From assembly GCA_023664265.1 (NCBI GenBank), contig JAMPFV010000001.1:314521-378520 (forward strand): a DNA stretch of 64,000 bases, written 5' to 3'. The position numbers and the translations under genes were made by a program. The notes under the pieces are model-generated. The model saw nothing but the letters and a program-made list of their open reading frames with translations, did not search any database and had not been told where the DNA came from. Below, piece after piece: positions 50,222-58,426 of this stretch. Position 1 is the first letter of the stretch, and each line of letters begins with the position of its first letter. The DNA comes from Roseburia sp. GTDB taxonomy: Bacteria > Bacillota > Clostridia > Lachnospirales > Lachnospiraceae.

Positions 50222-50249
50222 TGTATTTATACCGCTTCGGTACATATGT
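50222..50249 (+). promoter_or_regulatory. Possible sigma-F/G-type promoter before sigG
   Basis: TGTATT (50222-50227) and CATATGT (50243-50249), 15 bases apart, recall the forespore consensus TGNATA / CATNNTA. Matches are imperfect. Confidence 0.25.
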
Positions 50250-50301
50250 CATGCGCGGACGGGAAGCCGCGCACGGCATGAAATATAGGAGGGTATAAGA
50301 G

Positions 50302-51084
50302 ATGGCACAGGGTAAGGTTGAAATATGCGGTGTAAATACAGCGAAGCTCCCGATACTGAAGAACGAGGAAAAGCAAGAGCTCTTTGCGCGAATCGAGCAG
50401 GGGGACAGGGAAGCGCGCGAGGCCTACATCAAGGGGAACCTGCGCTTGGTGTTGAGCGTTATCAAGCGCTTCTCGCAGTCGAATGAGAATGTGGACGATC
50501 TGTTCCAGATAGGCTGCATCGGACTGATAAAGGCAATCGACAACTTTGATTCGAGTCTGGACGTGAAGTTCAGCACCTATGCCGTGCCGATGATCATCGG
50601 GGAAATCCGCCGCTTTCTGCGGGATTCGAGCAACCCGATACGGGTGAGCCGTTCCCTGAAGGACACGGCGTATAAGGCGATTTACGCCAAGGAGAGCCTG
50701 ACCAAGAAGAACCTGCGGGAGCCGACCATCATGGAGATATCGCAGGAGATCGGGATTTCCAAGGAGGATATCGTCTATGCCCTCGACGCCATCCAGAACC
50801 CGATGAGCCTGTACGAGCCGGTGTACACGGAGGGAGGGGACACGCTCTATGTGATGGACCAGATCAGCGACAAGAAGTGCAAGGAGGAGAACTGGGTCGA
50901 GAACATTTCCCTGAGCGAGGCGATGAAGCGGCTGGACGAGCGGGAAAACGAAATTATCCGACTGCGCTTTTTTGAGGGAAAGACGCAGATGGAGGTCGCC
51001 GAGTATATCGGCATATCGCAGGCGCAGGTCTCAAGGCTTGAGAAGAATGCGCTGCAGACAATGAAGAAGTATTTGGTGTATTAA
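50302..51084 (+). CDS. sigG: Sporulation sigma factor SigG
   Basis: 260 residues with no pro-sequence. N-terminus VEICGVNTAKLPILKNEEK is the SigG hallmark used in anti-sigma control. Region 2 (NLRLVLSVIKRFSQSNENVD, KFSTYAVPMIIGEIRRFLRD), region 3 (IRVSRSLKDTAYKAI) and region 4 (YIGISQAQVSRLEKNALQ) follow. Late forespore sigma factor. AGGAGGG precedes the ATG by about nine bases. Directly after sigE, as in B. subtilis. Confidence 0.96.
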   Translation: MAQGKVEICGVNTAKLPILKNEEKQELFARIEQGDREAREAYIKGNLRLVLSVIKRFSQSNENVDDLFQIGCIGLIKAIDNFDSSLDVKFSTYAVPMIIGEIRRFLRDSSNPIRVSRSLKDTAYKAIYAKESLTKKNLREPTIMEISQEIGISKEDIVYALDAIQNPMSLYEPVYTEGGDTLYVMDQISDKKCKEENWVENISLSEAMKRLDERENEIIRLRFFEGKTQMEVAEYIGISQAQVSRLEKNALQTMKKYLVY

Positions 51085-51087
51085 TTG

Positions 51088-51116
51088 TTGACTTCAAACG
51101 AAAATGGATTTACAAT
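51088..51116 (+). promoter_or_regulatory. Promoter of the phosphopantetheinyl transferase gene
   Basis: TTGACT (51088-51093), 17 bases, TACAAT (51111-51116). CCCCGG/CCGGGG-type hairpin at 51142-51162 lies just before the ATG and covers the only GGGG site. Confidence 0.7.
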
Positions 51117-51169
51117 AAATTCTATAGGCAATAATCTTTCTGCCCCGGAGTATTACCCGGGGTAACTCT

Positions 51170-51871
51170 ATGGTAGAGGAAATGCGGAAGTTGAGAATAT
51201 ATGCGGCAGGGCTTTTGGACGCGGGGGCCGCGGACCTGATGCCCCTGTTGGATAAAAGCAGGCGGGAAAAGCTCGCCGCCATCAGGAACCCGGGGGAGCG
51301 GCAAAGATGCCTTACGGCGGGACTGCTTCTCAGACATGCGTTTTTGCACAGCGGCTACAGCCGGGAGCAATGGCGGCAGGCGGAAATCGTATATGGCGAA
51401 TACGGGAAGCCCGGCATCAGGGGGCTGCCCGGATTTCATTACTCAATATCACACTCGGAGGAGTGGGTGATCTGCGCGGTCGGGGATATACCGGTCGGCG
51501 CGGATATACAGAGGATGCGTCCGTGGAAAATACAGATGGCAAGGCGGTTTTATTCCGATGAAGAATATGACAGGCTTGTCAGTTTGACGGATGCGGGACG
51601 GCAGACGGAGTGCTTTTATCAGATGTGGGCGGCCAAGGAAAGCTATGGAAAGCTGACGGGACGCGGCATTGGCGAGGGCGTCAGCCGGTATGTGACCGAC
51701 GGGGAGCTTGAGCACATTCGCGGGAAGGATACATATCCGTTTCCCATCCGACTATATGACACGATTGCCGATTATATCGTATGTGTATGCAGCAGGGAGG
51801 CGTGTTTTCCGGAGGAAATCATCTTTGCTGATTTGCACGAGATTTTGAGAATTCATAAGGTGGAGGGATAA
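51170..51871 (+). CDS. 4'-phosphopantetheinyl transferase superfamily protein
   Basis: 233 residues, Sfp-type. FHYSISHSEEWVICAVGDIP carries the substrate-side strand and VGADIQ the metal Asp; FYQMWAAKESYGKLTGRG has the second metal Glu and catalytic Lys. It moves phosphopantetheine from CoA to a carrier protein; acceptor unknown, since no PKS or NRPS is in the window. Start uncertain: ATG 51170 has GGGG in a hairpin, ATG 51182 has GAGGAA very close. The stop is one base from the next start, so the two are coupled. Confidence 0.87.
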   Translation: MVEEMRKLRIYAAGLLDAGAADLMPLLDKSRREKLAAIRNPGERQRCLTAGLLLRHAFLHSGYSREQWRQAEIVYGEYGKPGIRGLPGFHYSISHSEEWVICAVGDIPVGADIQRMRPWKIQMARRFYSDEEYDRLVSLTDAGRQTECFYQMWAAKESYGKLTGRGIGEGVSRYVTDGELEHIRGKDTYPFPIRLYDTIADYIVCVCSREACFPEEIIFADLHEILRIHKVEG

Positions 51872-51872
51872 A

Positions 51873-54191
51873 ATGCTAAAGGAAAATGGGAAAAATACCG
51901 TCAAAAAGGGAGAATCGGTATTTAAAAAGGGTGAGGAGCTAAAGCAGATCGGTATCGTGCTTTCCGGAAAGGTGCTGATGATCGGCGACTGCGTGCGGAT
52001 GGTTCGGCCGCAGGGCTCGTATCTGGCGTTGAATGACGTGAATGAGGAGGCGTATACCGCAAGCTATCTTGCGACGGAGGATTCCGTGATCTACGCGCTT
52101 CCCGTGACGGGGGAGGGCACGATTCGCAATATCATAGCAAAGAGCATTGATTACCGCGCGATTATGATATCCTCTCAGTTCAAATACGCGGTGGAGCTGT
52201 CGAGAATCAAGAACAGTCTGACGGACAGCGCGGAGCGGCTCTTTATCTTTGCGAAGAAGAGCTATGAGGAATATCTGCGGTACAGCAAGGTTTACGAGCT
52301 GCCGGCGACGGCGCTCGGGGAGCTGGATGAGCTGCAGATGTACACGGGAGAGCAGGGCATCAATGAGTACAGGCTGGCTTACTATGAGGAGGGCGCGAAG
52401 ATTCCGCTCTCCGCCAACAAGCAGTATTTCTCCTACAGCGAGGAGATGGTCAGCTTTCAGGTAAATGAGATTATTTCGCTGGTGGCTTTTTTGAAGGACG
52501 AATGCGCGGCGGTGGTCGAGTACAACAAAAATCTGCTCGGACTGATTGCGCTTCGGCCGCGGCACAATCTTTTTGAGTATCTGTGCACCAAGGCGTCGGA
52601 GATTAAGAAGAAGGACGACGTTCCGATGGATATGCTGACACTCCTGTCAGGTATTATCGAGGAGGTGGCTCTGCAGCACAGGGCGCTGCAAAAGCAGGTG
52701 GCGGATTTGCCGGCGTTTGATGAGGCGGCGTTAAAGAACCGGATGGCGGGTATCGCCTCTGTGGAGCTTCTGATGGAGCAGGAGAAGTCCAAGGAGGAGC
52801 GGGACGAGGAAATCGAGCGGGATGTGGCTTCCCTCGCCAACTCCATGGCGCAGATTATCAAGTACGGCGCGATAAGCGAGGCGGACGAGAACACGCTTAG
52901 GACGAATGTGGAGTATCTGGTCAAGGCGCCTGACAGACTGTCGGTGGAGGATGATGTGCGCAAGGCGAAGAAGGCGATTACCCCGATTGTCTTCCGGCTG
53001 TATCTGACCTGCTATCGGCGGATAAAGGAGGGCCTGATCGCACCGCCCAAGGCGGTGGAGCTGTTTATGAACTTCGGCTTTCTGGACGAGCGGCTGCTCG
53101 AGCCGGAGCATCTGGAGTTCCTCTGCGGCATCGAGCCGGAGAAGAGCGAAGGCCCCTGCAGGGTGTTTACCATGATGGAATGGCTGGATATGATCTATGA
53201 GGGCAAGCGGGAGCCGTCCAAGAGCGAGTTTGACGAGGACTACGCGGAGAACCTCCGCACCCTCAAGAAGCAGGGCGATATCACCGAGAAGCAGATGAAA
53301 GTGCTGCTCGAGGATATGGATAAGCGCGTCGAGTATGAGATTATGAATATGCAGATGAGCAATTCCCGCACCGTATACGGGCATCCCTCCGCATATATGC
53401 CGATTCTGTACAAGGAGGCCATTTTCGGGACGCTTGACACTCTTCTGGTGACGAAGAAGCGTATCAACGAGAGTGTGCGGGATCTGCTCAAGATTGATTA
53501 TTCGGCGTTTTACAGGGAGGTTATCTACTCCAACAGCAATCTGAAGATCATCAATGAGACGGTGATGAAGAATATCTATCCGGATGTCATCCTGTTGCCG
53601 CTATTCGGGCTTAACGCGTCCATGTGGCAGGAGGTCGGCGGTCGCAACAAGGGAACGCCGGGCCGCTTCTGCTTCCCGATTATGACCAACACCAATCTCG
53701 ATGACATGATGGTCAAGATGTTCGGCCGCTTCCGCTGGGAGCTCTGCAGATGCATTCAGGGCATGGCGTGGAACGACGTAAAGGTGAGGTCGCTCACCTC
53801 GGAATATATGGACTATATACAGTTTTACCGCAAGAACCGCGATTTGTCGGATGAGGCGCGCGAGAAGCTCAAGCTGCAGATTCAGAAAGGCAGGAACAAT
53901 TCGCGTGAGATTTTCCTGATTGACTACGAGATATGGATCAAGAGCGAGTCGAACGGTTCCATGAAGCTGAACAAGGTGGCAAGAGAGCTGCTGGCGACCT
54001 ACTGTCCGTTTGAGAAGACCCTGCGGGCCAAGCTGAACGCGCAGCGTCCGTATGAGGTGGCGATGGCGCGCAGCATTCGGAATGCACAGAAGAAGAAGCA
54101 GGAGCTGGAGCTCAAGATGAAGGCGATTCAGAAGACGGCGGAGGTGCCGGAGGAGATCATGGACACCTACAAGTTCTATACGGAGATGTAA
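51873..54191 (+). CDS. Large protein with cyclic-nucleotide-binding-like N-terminus
   Basis: 772 residues, no membrane helix. Residues about 5-100 have the cupin-like pattern of a CNB domain (VFKKGEELKQIGIVLSGKVL, then GSYLALNDV), but no clear phosphate-binding RxA segment, so the ligand is doubtful. Residues about 280-330 are charged and helical. Residues 340-720 are an unassigned domain with KKAITPIVFRLYLTCYRRIK and LLPLFGLNASMWQEVGGRNK. The C-terminus is a Lys-rich helix. Overlapping translation with the transferase suggests a joint role. The function is not known to me. Confidence 0.7.
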   Translation: MLKENGKNTVKKGESVFKKGEELKQIGIVLSGKVLMIGDCVRMVRPQGSYLALNDVNEEAYTASYLATEDSVIYALPVTGEGTIRNIIAKSIDYRAIMISSQFKYAVELSRIKNSLTDSAERLFIFAKKSYEEYLRYSKVYELPATALGELDELQMYTGEQGINEYRLAYYEEGAKIPLSANKQYFSYSEEMVSFQVNEIISLVAFLKDECAAVVEYNKNLLGLIALRPRHNLFEYLCTKASEIKKKDDVPMDMLTLLSGIIEEVALQHRALQKQVADLPAFDEAALKNRMAGIASVELLMEQEKSKEERDEEIERDVASLANSMAQIIKYGAISEADENTLRTNVEYLVKAPDRLSVEDDVRKAKKAITPIVFRLYLTCYRRIKEGLIAPPKAVELFMNFGFLDERLLEPEHLEFLCGIEPEKSEGPCRVFTMMEWLDMIYEGKREPSKSEFDEDYAENLRTLKKQGDITEKQMKVLLEDMDKRVEYEIMNMQMSNSRTVYGHPSAYMPILYKEAIFGTLDTLLVTKKRINESVRDLLKIDYSAFYREVIYSNSNLKIINETVMKNIYPDVILLPLFGLNASMWQEVGGRNKGTPGRFCFPIMTNTNLDDMMVKMFGRFRWELCRCIQGMAWNDVKVRSLTSEYMDYIQFYRKNRDLSDEAREKLKLQIQKGRNNSREIFLIDYEIWIKSESNGSMKLNKVARELLATYCPFEKTLRAKLNAQRPYEVAMARSIRNAQKKKQELELKMKAIQKTAEVPEEIMDTYKFYTEM

Positions 54192-54209
54192 ATAAAATCC
54201 AAAATATAA

Positions 54210-54241
54210 AACCCCCATGGCGTCAAGCCATGGGGGTTTTG
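54210..54241. terminator. Bidirectional terminator
   Basis: ACCCCCATGGC/GCCATGGGGGT with a five-base loop, A-rich before and TTTT after. Serves the CNB-like gene and the convergent CNNM gene. Confidence 0.85.
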
Positions 54242-54244
54242 CGG

Positions 54245-55558
54245 TCAGGCCGTGGGGGGGTCTTCCTGCGCCGGTGCTTCCGCATCGTCCGTCTCGCCGG
54301 GCGGGGGCAGCAGGATGGACACCAGCTCGATACGGTTCTTGTCAACCTGCTTTGCCGTCAGGGTGATGCCGTTCGGGGTCACTACCGACTCGCCCTCCGT
54401 GGGAAAGCGGTCGAGAAGCTCAATGATGATGCCGCCGATGGAGTCATAATCCTCGGAGTCAAAGGCAGTGTCAAGCGCGTCGTTGACGTCGTCCAGCTTC
54501 ATGCTGCCGCTGACCTCGTATTCGCGTTCTCCGACGGATTTTAACAGCTCCTCCTCGTCCGCGTCATACTCGTCGCGGATTTCCCCGACGATTTCCTCCA
54601 ATAAATCCTCGAGGGTTATCATGCCGACGGTGGCGCCGTATTCATTCAGGACGAGCGCCAGATTGGAAGCGCTGCGCCGCATCTCCAAAAGTAAATCCGC
54701 GGTCTTTTTGTACTCATATGTATAGTAGCCCTCCCGCATAATATCACGGATGTGGAAATTGCCGTGGTCTGCCACGAGAAGGAAATCCTTGATGTTCACG
54801 ATGCCGATAACATTGTCGATATCCCCCTCGTAGACGGGGATTCTGGTGTACATGGACTGTCGGAACAGGTCCAAAAGCGTGTCATACGGGCTGCCCACGT
54901 CAATCGTGGTCATGTCAATGCGCGGAATCATCACGTCCTTTGCAACGGAATCGCCAAATTCAAACACATTGTAAATCAGCTCCTTCTCCTCCTGCTCGAT
55001 CACGCCGTCCTCGTGGCTGACGTCCACATAGGTCTTCAGCTCGGTCTCCGTCATGGTCGCGCGGGCGGAGGAGTCGATATGCAGAAGATCCAGGAAAAAG
55101 CCCGATACCTTGTCAACGATAAAGATAACGGGGGTCAGCGCCTGCATCAGGAAATAGATAATCCTTGAGTAGGCGAGGGACAGCTTCTCGTTGTTGCACA
55201 TAGCCCATGTTTTGGGGACAATCTCACCGAAAAGAAGAATGACCAGCGTGAGGATGCCGGTAGCAATGCCGACAGCGCCGTTCCCCCAAATCCGTATGGT
55301 GAGCGAGGTTACAAGGGAGGAAGCGCCGATGTTTACGATATTGTTACCGATAAGAATAGCGCTTACCAGCTTATTTCGATTGCTGAGAATTTTCTGAAGC
55401 GTAAGAACACGTCCGCCGGGGTTCTCCTCCAGCATTGCGCGCACCTTGACCATGCTGATGGTCGTCAGGGCCGTCTCCGCCGACGAGAAAAACGCGGACA
55501 GCGCGACAAGAATCACAATAATTACAAGTTGTATGGCACCAGAGGTATCCAAGACCAA
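54245..55558 (-). CDS. CNNM/CorC (hemolysin C-like) family protein
   Basis: 437 residues: DUF21/CNNM membrane domain with about four helices (IQLVIIVILVALSAFFSSAE, where SSAETAL is the family motif), a CBS pair (about 205-330, MIPRIDMTTIDVGSPYDTLL), and the CorC/HlyC C-terminal domain (EYEVSGSMKLDDVNDALDT). Homologues export Mg2+ or Co2+; the hemolysin label is historical. GAGTG before the ATG; promoter at 55616-55644. Confidence 0.9.
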   Translation of the reverse strand: MVLDTSGAIQLVIIVILVALSAFFSSAETALTTISMVKVRAMLEENPGGRVLTLQKILSNRNKLVSAILIGNNIVNIGASSLVTSLTIRIWGNGAVGIATGILTLVILLFGEIVPKTWAMCNNEKLSLAYSRIIYFLMQALTPVIFIVDKVSGFFLDLLHIDSSARATMTETELKTYVDVSHEDGVIEQEEKELIYNVFEFGDSVAKDVMIPRIDMTTIDVGSPYDTLLDLFRQSMYTRIPVYEGDIDNVIGIVNIKDFLLVADHGNFHIRDIMREGYYTYEYKKTADLLLEMRRSASNLALVLNEYGATVGMITLEDLLEEIVGEIRDEYDADEEELLKSVGEREYEVSGSMKLDDVNDALDTAFDSEDYDSIGGIIIELLDRFPTEGESVVTPNGITLTAKQVDKNRIELVSILLPPPGETDDAEAPAQEDPPTA

Positions 55559-55615
55559 ACCACTCCTTTATAAAAAATTTTATTTGTTGTCATTTATATA
55601 CTGGCACATGCATAG

Positions 55616-55644
55616 ATTATAACAGTGATAGTGTAAGAATACAA
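55616..55644 (-). promoter_or_regulatory. Promoter of the CNNM gene
   Basis: On the minus strand TTGTAT (55639-55644), 17 bases, TATAAT (55616-55621). Confidence 0.75.
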
Positions 55645-55674
55645 GATGGAAACAAAAAAACAGGGGGTATATAA

Positions 55675-56046
55675 ATGAAATCTGCTTTCAGTACGGAAAG
55701 AATCGTGGCACTGATAAAATGCCTGATAGCATCCTATCTGATTACGGGGGTGCTCCTGATGGTGGTCGCGGCGCTGCTGTACAAGTTTTCACTGAGTGAA
55801 AATGTGGTGGAAATCTGCATTATCGCCATCTACTGTATCTCGTCCCTGCTGGCGGGCCTGTTCTTCTCCAAGGGAGCAGCGAGCAGGCGGTTCCTGTGGG
55901 GAATGATCGCGGGCGCGGCGTATTTCCTGATTATCTGCGCGATTTCGATGGTGGTGGAGCAGAGCTTCACGCTGCTGAGCAACGCGAGCATCACCACGCT
56001 GTTTATCTGTCTGGGCAGCGGAATGCTCGGCGGGATGCTGGGATAG
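55675..56046 (+). CDS. TIGR04086 family membrane protein
   Basis: 123 residues with four hydrophobic helices, from IKCLIASYLITGVLLMVVAA to a Gly-rich end (LGSGMLGGMLG). Pattern and length fit TIGR04086 (YrzE-like), found in spore-forming Firmicutes; function unknown. AGGGGG before the ATG. Confidence 0.8.
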   Translation: MKSAFSTERIVALIKCLIASYLITGVLLMVVAALLYKFSLSENVVEICIIAIYCISSLLAGLFFSKGAASRRFLWGMIAGAAYFLIICAISMVVEQSFTLLSNASITTLFICLGSGMLGGMLG

Positions 56047-56081
56047 GAAAAAGCAGGAGAAGCAGGAAGTTTAAGGAAAGG

Positions 56082-56111
56082 TTGTACTTCAGGCTGAAAG
56101 TATGGTATACT
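56082..56111 (+). promoter_or_regulatory. Promoter of the GH25 gene
   Basis: TTGTAC (56082-56087), 18 bases, TATACT (56106-56111). Confidence 0.65.
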
Positions 56112-56152
56112 TAGGCAGGAACTAAAGGCTGCTTTTGATTAAGGAGATTGAT

Positions 56153-57184
56153 ATGAGGTACATAAGAAACAAGTTCATAGCGGGGCTTCAGATATTTCTG
56201 ACGGTGTTTATGGTCGTGACGGCGGCAGCGATGCCGCAGATGCGCGTGAGTGCGGCTCCGGCGGAGGTGCCGCAGCCGGCGATTGGGATTGATGTTTCCA
56301 ACTATCAGGGACAGATAAACTGGGATATGGTGGCGGCGTCAGGCGTGCAGTTTGCCATGATTCGGGTAGGCTACCGCACACAGGCGACGGGATTGCTCAA
56401 CGAGGATCCCTATGCCAGATACAATCTGCAGGAGGCGCAGCGGGTCGGCATCAAGACCGGCGTGTATTTCTTCTCGACGGCGATTACGGAGGCCGAGGTT
56501 ATTGAGGAGGCGCTGTTTACCGCGAATCTGATTGACAAGTATCAGATTACCTTCCCGGTCGCGTTTGACTGCGAAGGCTTCCGCAACAGCACCAGCAGAC
56601 AGTACGGGCTGGACAAGTCCGTGAGAACGGCGCTGGCGGTGCGGTTTCTCGACACGATTGCGGCGAGAGGCTATACGCCGATGTTCTATGCCTCCAAGAA
56701 TGAAATGACGAACAGCAAGGACTGGGATATGGCAATCCTGAATCGGTACAAGGTATGGGTATCCTGGTATCCGACGGACCCGTTCCCGATTACGCCGGCC
56801 TGTACTTATCCGGACATTCATTGCATGTGGCAGTACACGAACAAGGCCGCAATCGCGGGAATCAACGGCGAGGTTGACATGAACCTGGCGTATTTCAACT
56901 ATACGGAGGCTGCGCAGCCCAAGGATGCGAGCGGAACGCCGCTCGTGCAGGCGGACGCGGCGGCCAATGTGCAGTACACGGAGGTTTACGAGGTGGTAAC
57001 CGCAAAATCGACGGTCAATCTGAGGACGGTGCCGAGTACGGACAGCGAGGCGACCATCGTCGTGCCAATCCACGAGGGAGATATGATATACCGTATCGGG
57101 ATAGGCAATAACGGCTGGTCGAAGGTGCTGCTGAACGGGCAGGTGCTGTATGCGTATACGGCTTATTTGAAAAAGGTGCTGTAG
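56153..57184 (+). CDS. Secreted GH25 lysozyme with SH3-like domain
   Basis: 343 residues. A signal peptide (basic RYIRNK, hydrophobic FIAGLQIFLTVFMVVTAAAM) is cleaved probably after RVSA. The GH25 muramidase domain (about 40-245) has GIDVSNYQGQINWD with the catalytic-site Asp, VAFDCEG with the acid pair, and MWQYTNKAAIAGINGEVDMN. A bacterial SH3 domain closes the protein (about 280-343, STVNLRTVPSTDSEATIV). It cuts peptidoglycan outside the cell. AAGGAG lies before ATG 56153; an earlier in-frame ATG has no site. Confidence 0.93.
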   Translation: MRYIRNKFIAGLQIFLTVFMVVTAAAMPQMRVSAAPAEVPQPAIGIDVSNYQGQINWDMVAASGVQFAMIRVGYRTQATGLLNEDPYARYNLQEAQRVGIKTGVYFFSTAITEAEVIEEALFTANLIDKYQITFPVAFDCEGFRNSTSRQYGLDKSVRTALAVRFLDTIAARGYTPMFYASKNEMTNSKDWDMAILNRYKVWVSWYPTDPFPITPACTYPDIHCMWQYTNKAAIAGINGEVDMNLAYFNYTEAAQPKDASGTPLVQADAAANVQYTEVYEVVTAKSTVNLRTVPSTDSEATIVVPIHEGDMIYRIGIGNNGWSKVLLNGQVLYAYTAYLKKVL

Positions 57185-57191
57185 AACACGG

Positions 57192-57224
57192 GACACGTCG
57201 GACTTGAGCGTCCGGCGTGTCTTT
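57192..57224 (+). terminator. Terminator of the GH25 gene
   Basis: GACACGTCGGAC/GTCCGGCGTGTC (12 pairs, one G-U) then TTT, eight bases after the stop. Confidence 0.75.
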
Positions 57225-57281
57225 GCGGAGGACGAGGCTCCGCAGTGGTTCCACGGAGGTCAAATTTCATGGAAAAAATTG

Positions 57282-57310
57282 TTGACACTCCCGCGCAAAA
57301 GTGATAATAT
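57282..57310 (+). promoter_or_regulatory. Promoter of tRNA-Leu
   Basis: TTGACA (57282-57287), 17 bases, TAATAT (57305-57310), about 60 bases before the tRNA. Confidence 0.8.
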
Positions 57311-57370
57311 ATTTCTTGCAGTGGCGAGACGGGAATATGCGCTTATGATTTCCGGTGTGCGCGGCTACAT

Positions 57371-57454
57371 GCGGAAGTGCTGGAATTGGCAGACAGGCAA
57401 GACTAAGGATCTTGTGTTGGTAACAACGTGTGGGTTCAAGTCCCATCTTCCGCA
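57371..57454 (+). tRNA. tRNA-Leu (anticodon AAG)
   Basis: Type II cloverleaf with a long variable arm. Acceptor GCGGAAG/CTTCCGC, discriminator A; anticodon stem CAAGA/TCTTG with loop CTAAGGA giving AAG, which reads CUU. Variable arm GTGTTGGTAACAAC-like, T arm GGGTTCAAGTCCC. CCA not encoded. Confidence 0.95.
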
Positions 57455-57468
57455 TTGGTTAAAAGTGT

Positions 57469-57503
57469 GGGAAGCCTTGATTTTAAAGGCTTCCCGCTTT
57501 TTT
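57469..57503 (+). terminator. Terminator of tRNA-Leu
   Basis: GGGAAGCCTT/AAGGCTTCCC with a seven-base loop, then GCTTTTTT. Confidence 0.9.
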
Positions 57504-57571
57504 GTTTATGCTTCTCTTTATCTTTACAGAGGTTTTAAGGATTTTGGGAAAAATATGCCGGCGCTCTGATG

Positions 57572-57865
57572 CTAAGATTTGTTTATGCTCTGCAAAAAGC
57601 GTTGAAGCAGCTGTTTTTGAGAACTGCTAAGCATGGTGGTATCTAAATCGGAATGGTTATCACAATCAAACCCCAGAAGATAATCCGTAGAACAATGATA
57701 AAGCCTTGCCAATGCAATAAGATTCTCGAGGCTGGGTGTTCTCTCTCCGCTTTCATAATTTGAAATAATACTTGCAGAAGCTCCTATTGCTATAGCAGCC
57801 TCTTTTTGTGAGATATTGAGCAGGATTCTTTGCTTCTGTAATCGTTCCCCTAAACCTCTGACCAT
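57572..57865 (-). CDS. XRE-family HTH regulator
   Basis: 97 residues. HTH_3 domain at residues 6-60: LQKQRILLNISQKEAAIAIG, SIISNYESGERTPSLENLIA and LARLYHCSTDYLLGF. The tail of about 30 residues is polar. More A/T-rich than the surrounding chromosome, consistent with transfer. AGAGGTG before the ATG. It is divergent from a perfect promoter that drives the lipoprotein stub and may regulate it. Confidence 0.88.
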   Translation of the reverse strand: MVRGLGERLQKQRILLNISQKEAAIAIGASASIISNYESGERTPSLENLIALARLYHCSTDYLLGFDCDNHSDLDTTMLSSSQKQLLQRFLQSINKS

Positions 57866-57936
57866 AACGCATCACCTCTTTAAATATTTTATTGTATTTT
57901 ATGTGCCTATGGGAAAACAAAAAATTACTTAAAGCA

Positions 57937-57965
57937 TTGACAGTTTTGCTTTTAGATAATATAAT
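57937..57965 (+). promoter_or_regulatory. Perfect consensus promoter of a truncated gene
   Basis: TTGACA (57937-57942), 17 bases, TATAAT (57960-57965): both boxes exact, 72 bases upstream of the XRE start on the opposite strand. Confidence 0.85.
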
Positions 57966-57999
57966 ATTTAAGGACAAATAAAAAATCACGCGGTGTAAA

Positions 58000-58095
58000 A
58001 TGAAAAGAAAAATTTTAACGACGATTACAATAGGAAGTATATTCCTTACGGCATTGGCAGGTTGTGGAAATTCTTCCAAGCACATTATTTCATAA
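58000..58095 (+). pseudogene. Truncated lipoprotein (signal peptide only)
   Basis: 31 codons: a lipoprotein signal (MKRKILTTITIGSIFLTALA) with lipobox LAGC, then only GNSSKHIIS and a stop. The mature part is missing. Either the remnant of a longer lipoprotein whose body was replaced by the repeats downstream, or a tiny secreted lipopeptide. No clear Shine-Dalgarno precedes the ATG. Confidence 0.6.
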
Positions 58096-58135
58096 GTGCG
58101 TTGAAATCGGTATGCGTGAATTATAGCAATTCAGA

Positions 58136-58163
58136 TTGACTGCTTTCGGAAATATGGTATAAT
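58136..58163 (+). promoter_or_regulatory. Possible promoter whose -10 is in the first repeat
   Basis: TTGACT (58136-58141), 16 bases, TATAAT (58158-58163). The -10 is formed by the palindrome of repeat unit 1, so the transcript toward 58427 would carry all repeats in its leader. Confidence 0.5.
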
Positions 58164-58371
58164 GTCGATAGACATTATACTCGCCCGAATGGGCATGATT
58201 ATACCGTGATTGCGAATCAATCATAGTATAATGTCGATAGACATTATACTCGCCCGAATGGGCATGATTATACCGTGATTGCGAATCAATCATAGTATAA
58301 TGTCGATAGACATTATACTCGCCCGAACGGGCATGATTATACCATGATTGCGAATGCAATCATGGTATAAT
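58157..58371 (+). repeat. Three 69-base tandem repeats rich in palindromes
   Basis: Units begin at 58157, 58226 and 58295 with GTATAATGTC and are nearly identical. Each has hairpin GTATAATGTC/GACATTATAC, hairpin GCCC/GGGC (loop GAAT or GAAC), and an arm ATTATACC with a TGATTGC-type stem. In unit 3 the last arm is a perfect 16-pair hairpin at 58336-58371. Every unit carries TATAAT on both strands. The unit length is a multiple of three, which makes an accidental antisense reading frame. Confidence 0.9.
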
Positions 58372-58426
58372 ACCATCAGTGGCGGGTTTTTCTTATCGGA
58401 ATGTGAAATTTGCGGAGGACAAGAAT

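Noticed and set aside
58090..58359. Minus-strand reading frame of 23-residue repeats across the 69-base tandem array
   Set aside because: The frame exists only because 69 is divisible by three; the DNA is explained by palindromes, there is no ribosome binding site, and the composition (Tyr, His, Asn rich) is not protein-like.
58157..58371. CRISPR-like array
   Set aside because: Units are directly tandem with no unique spacers and no cas genes nearby.
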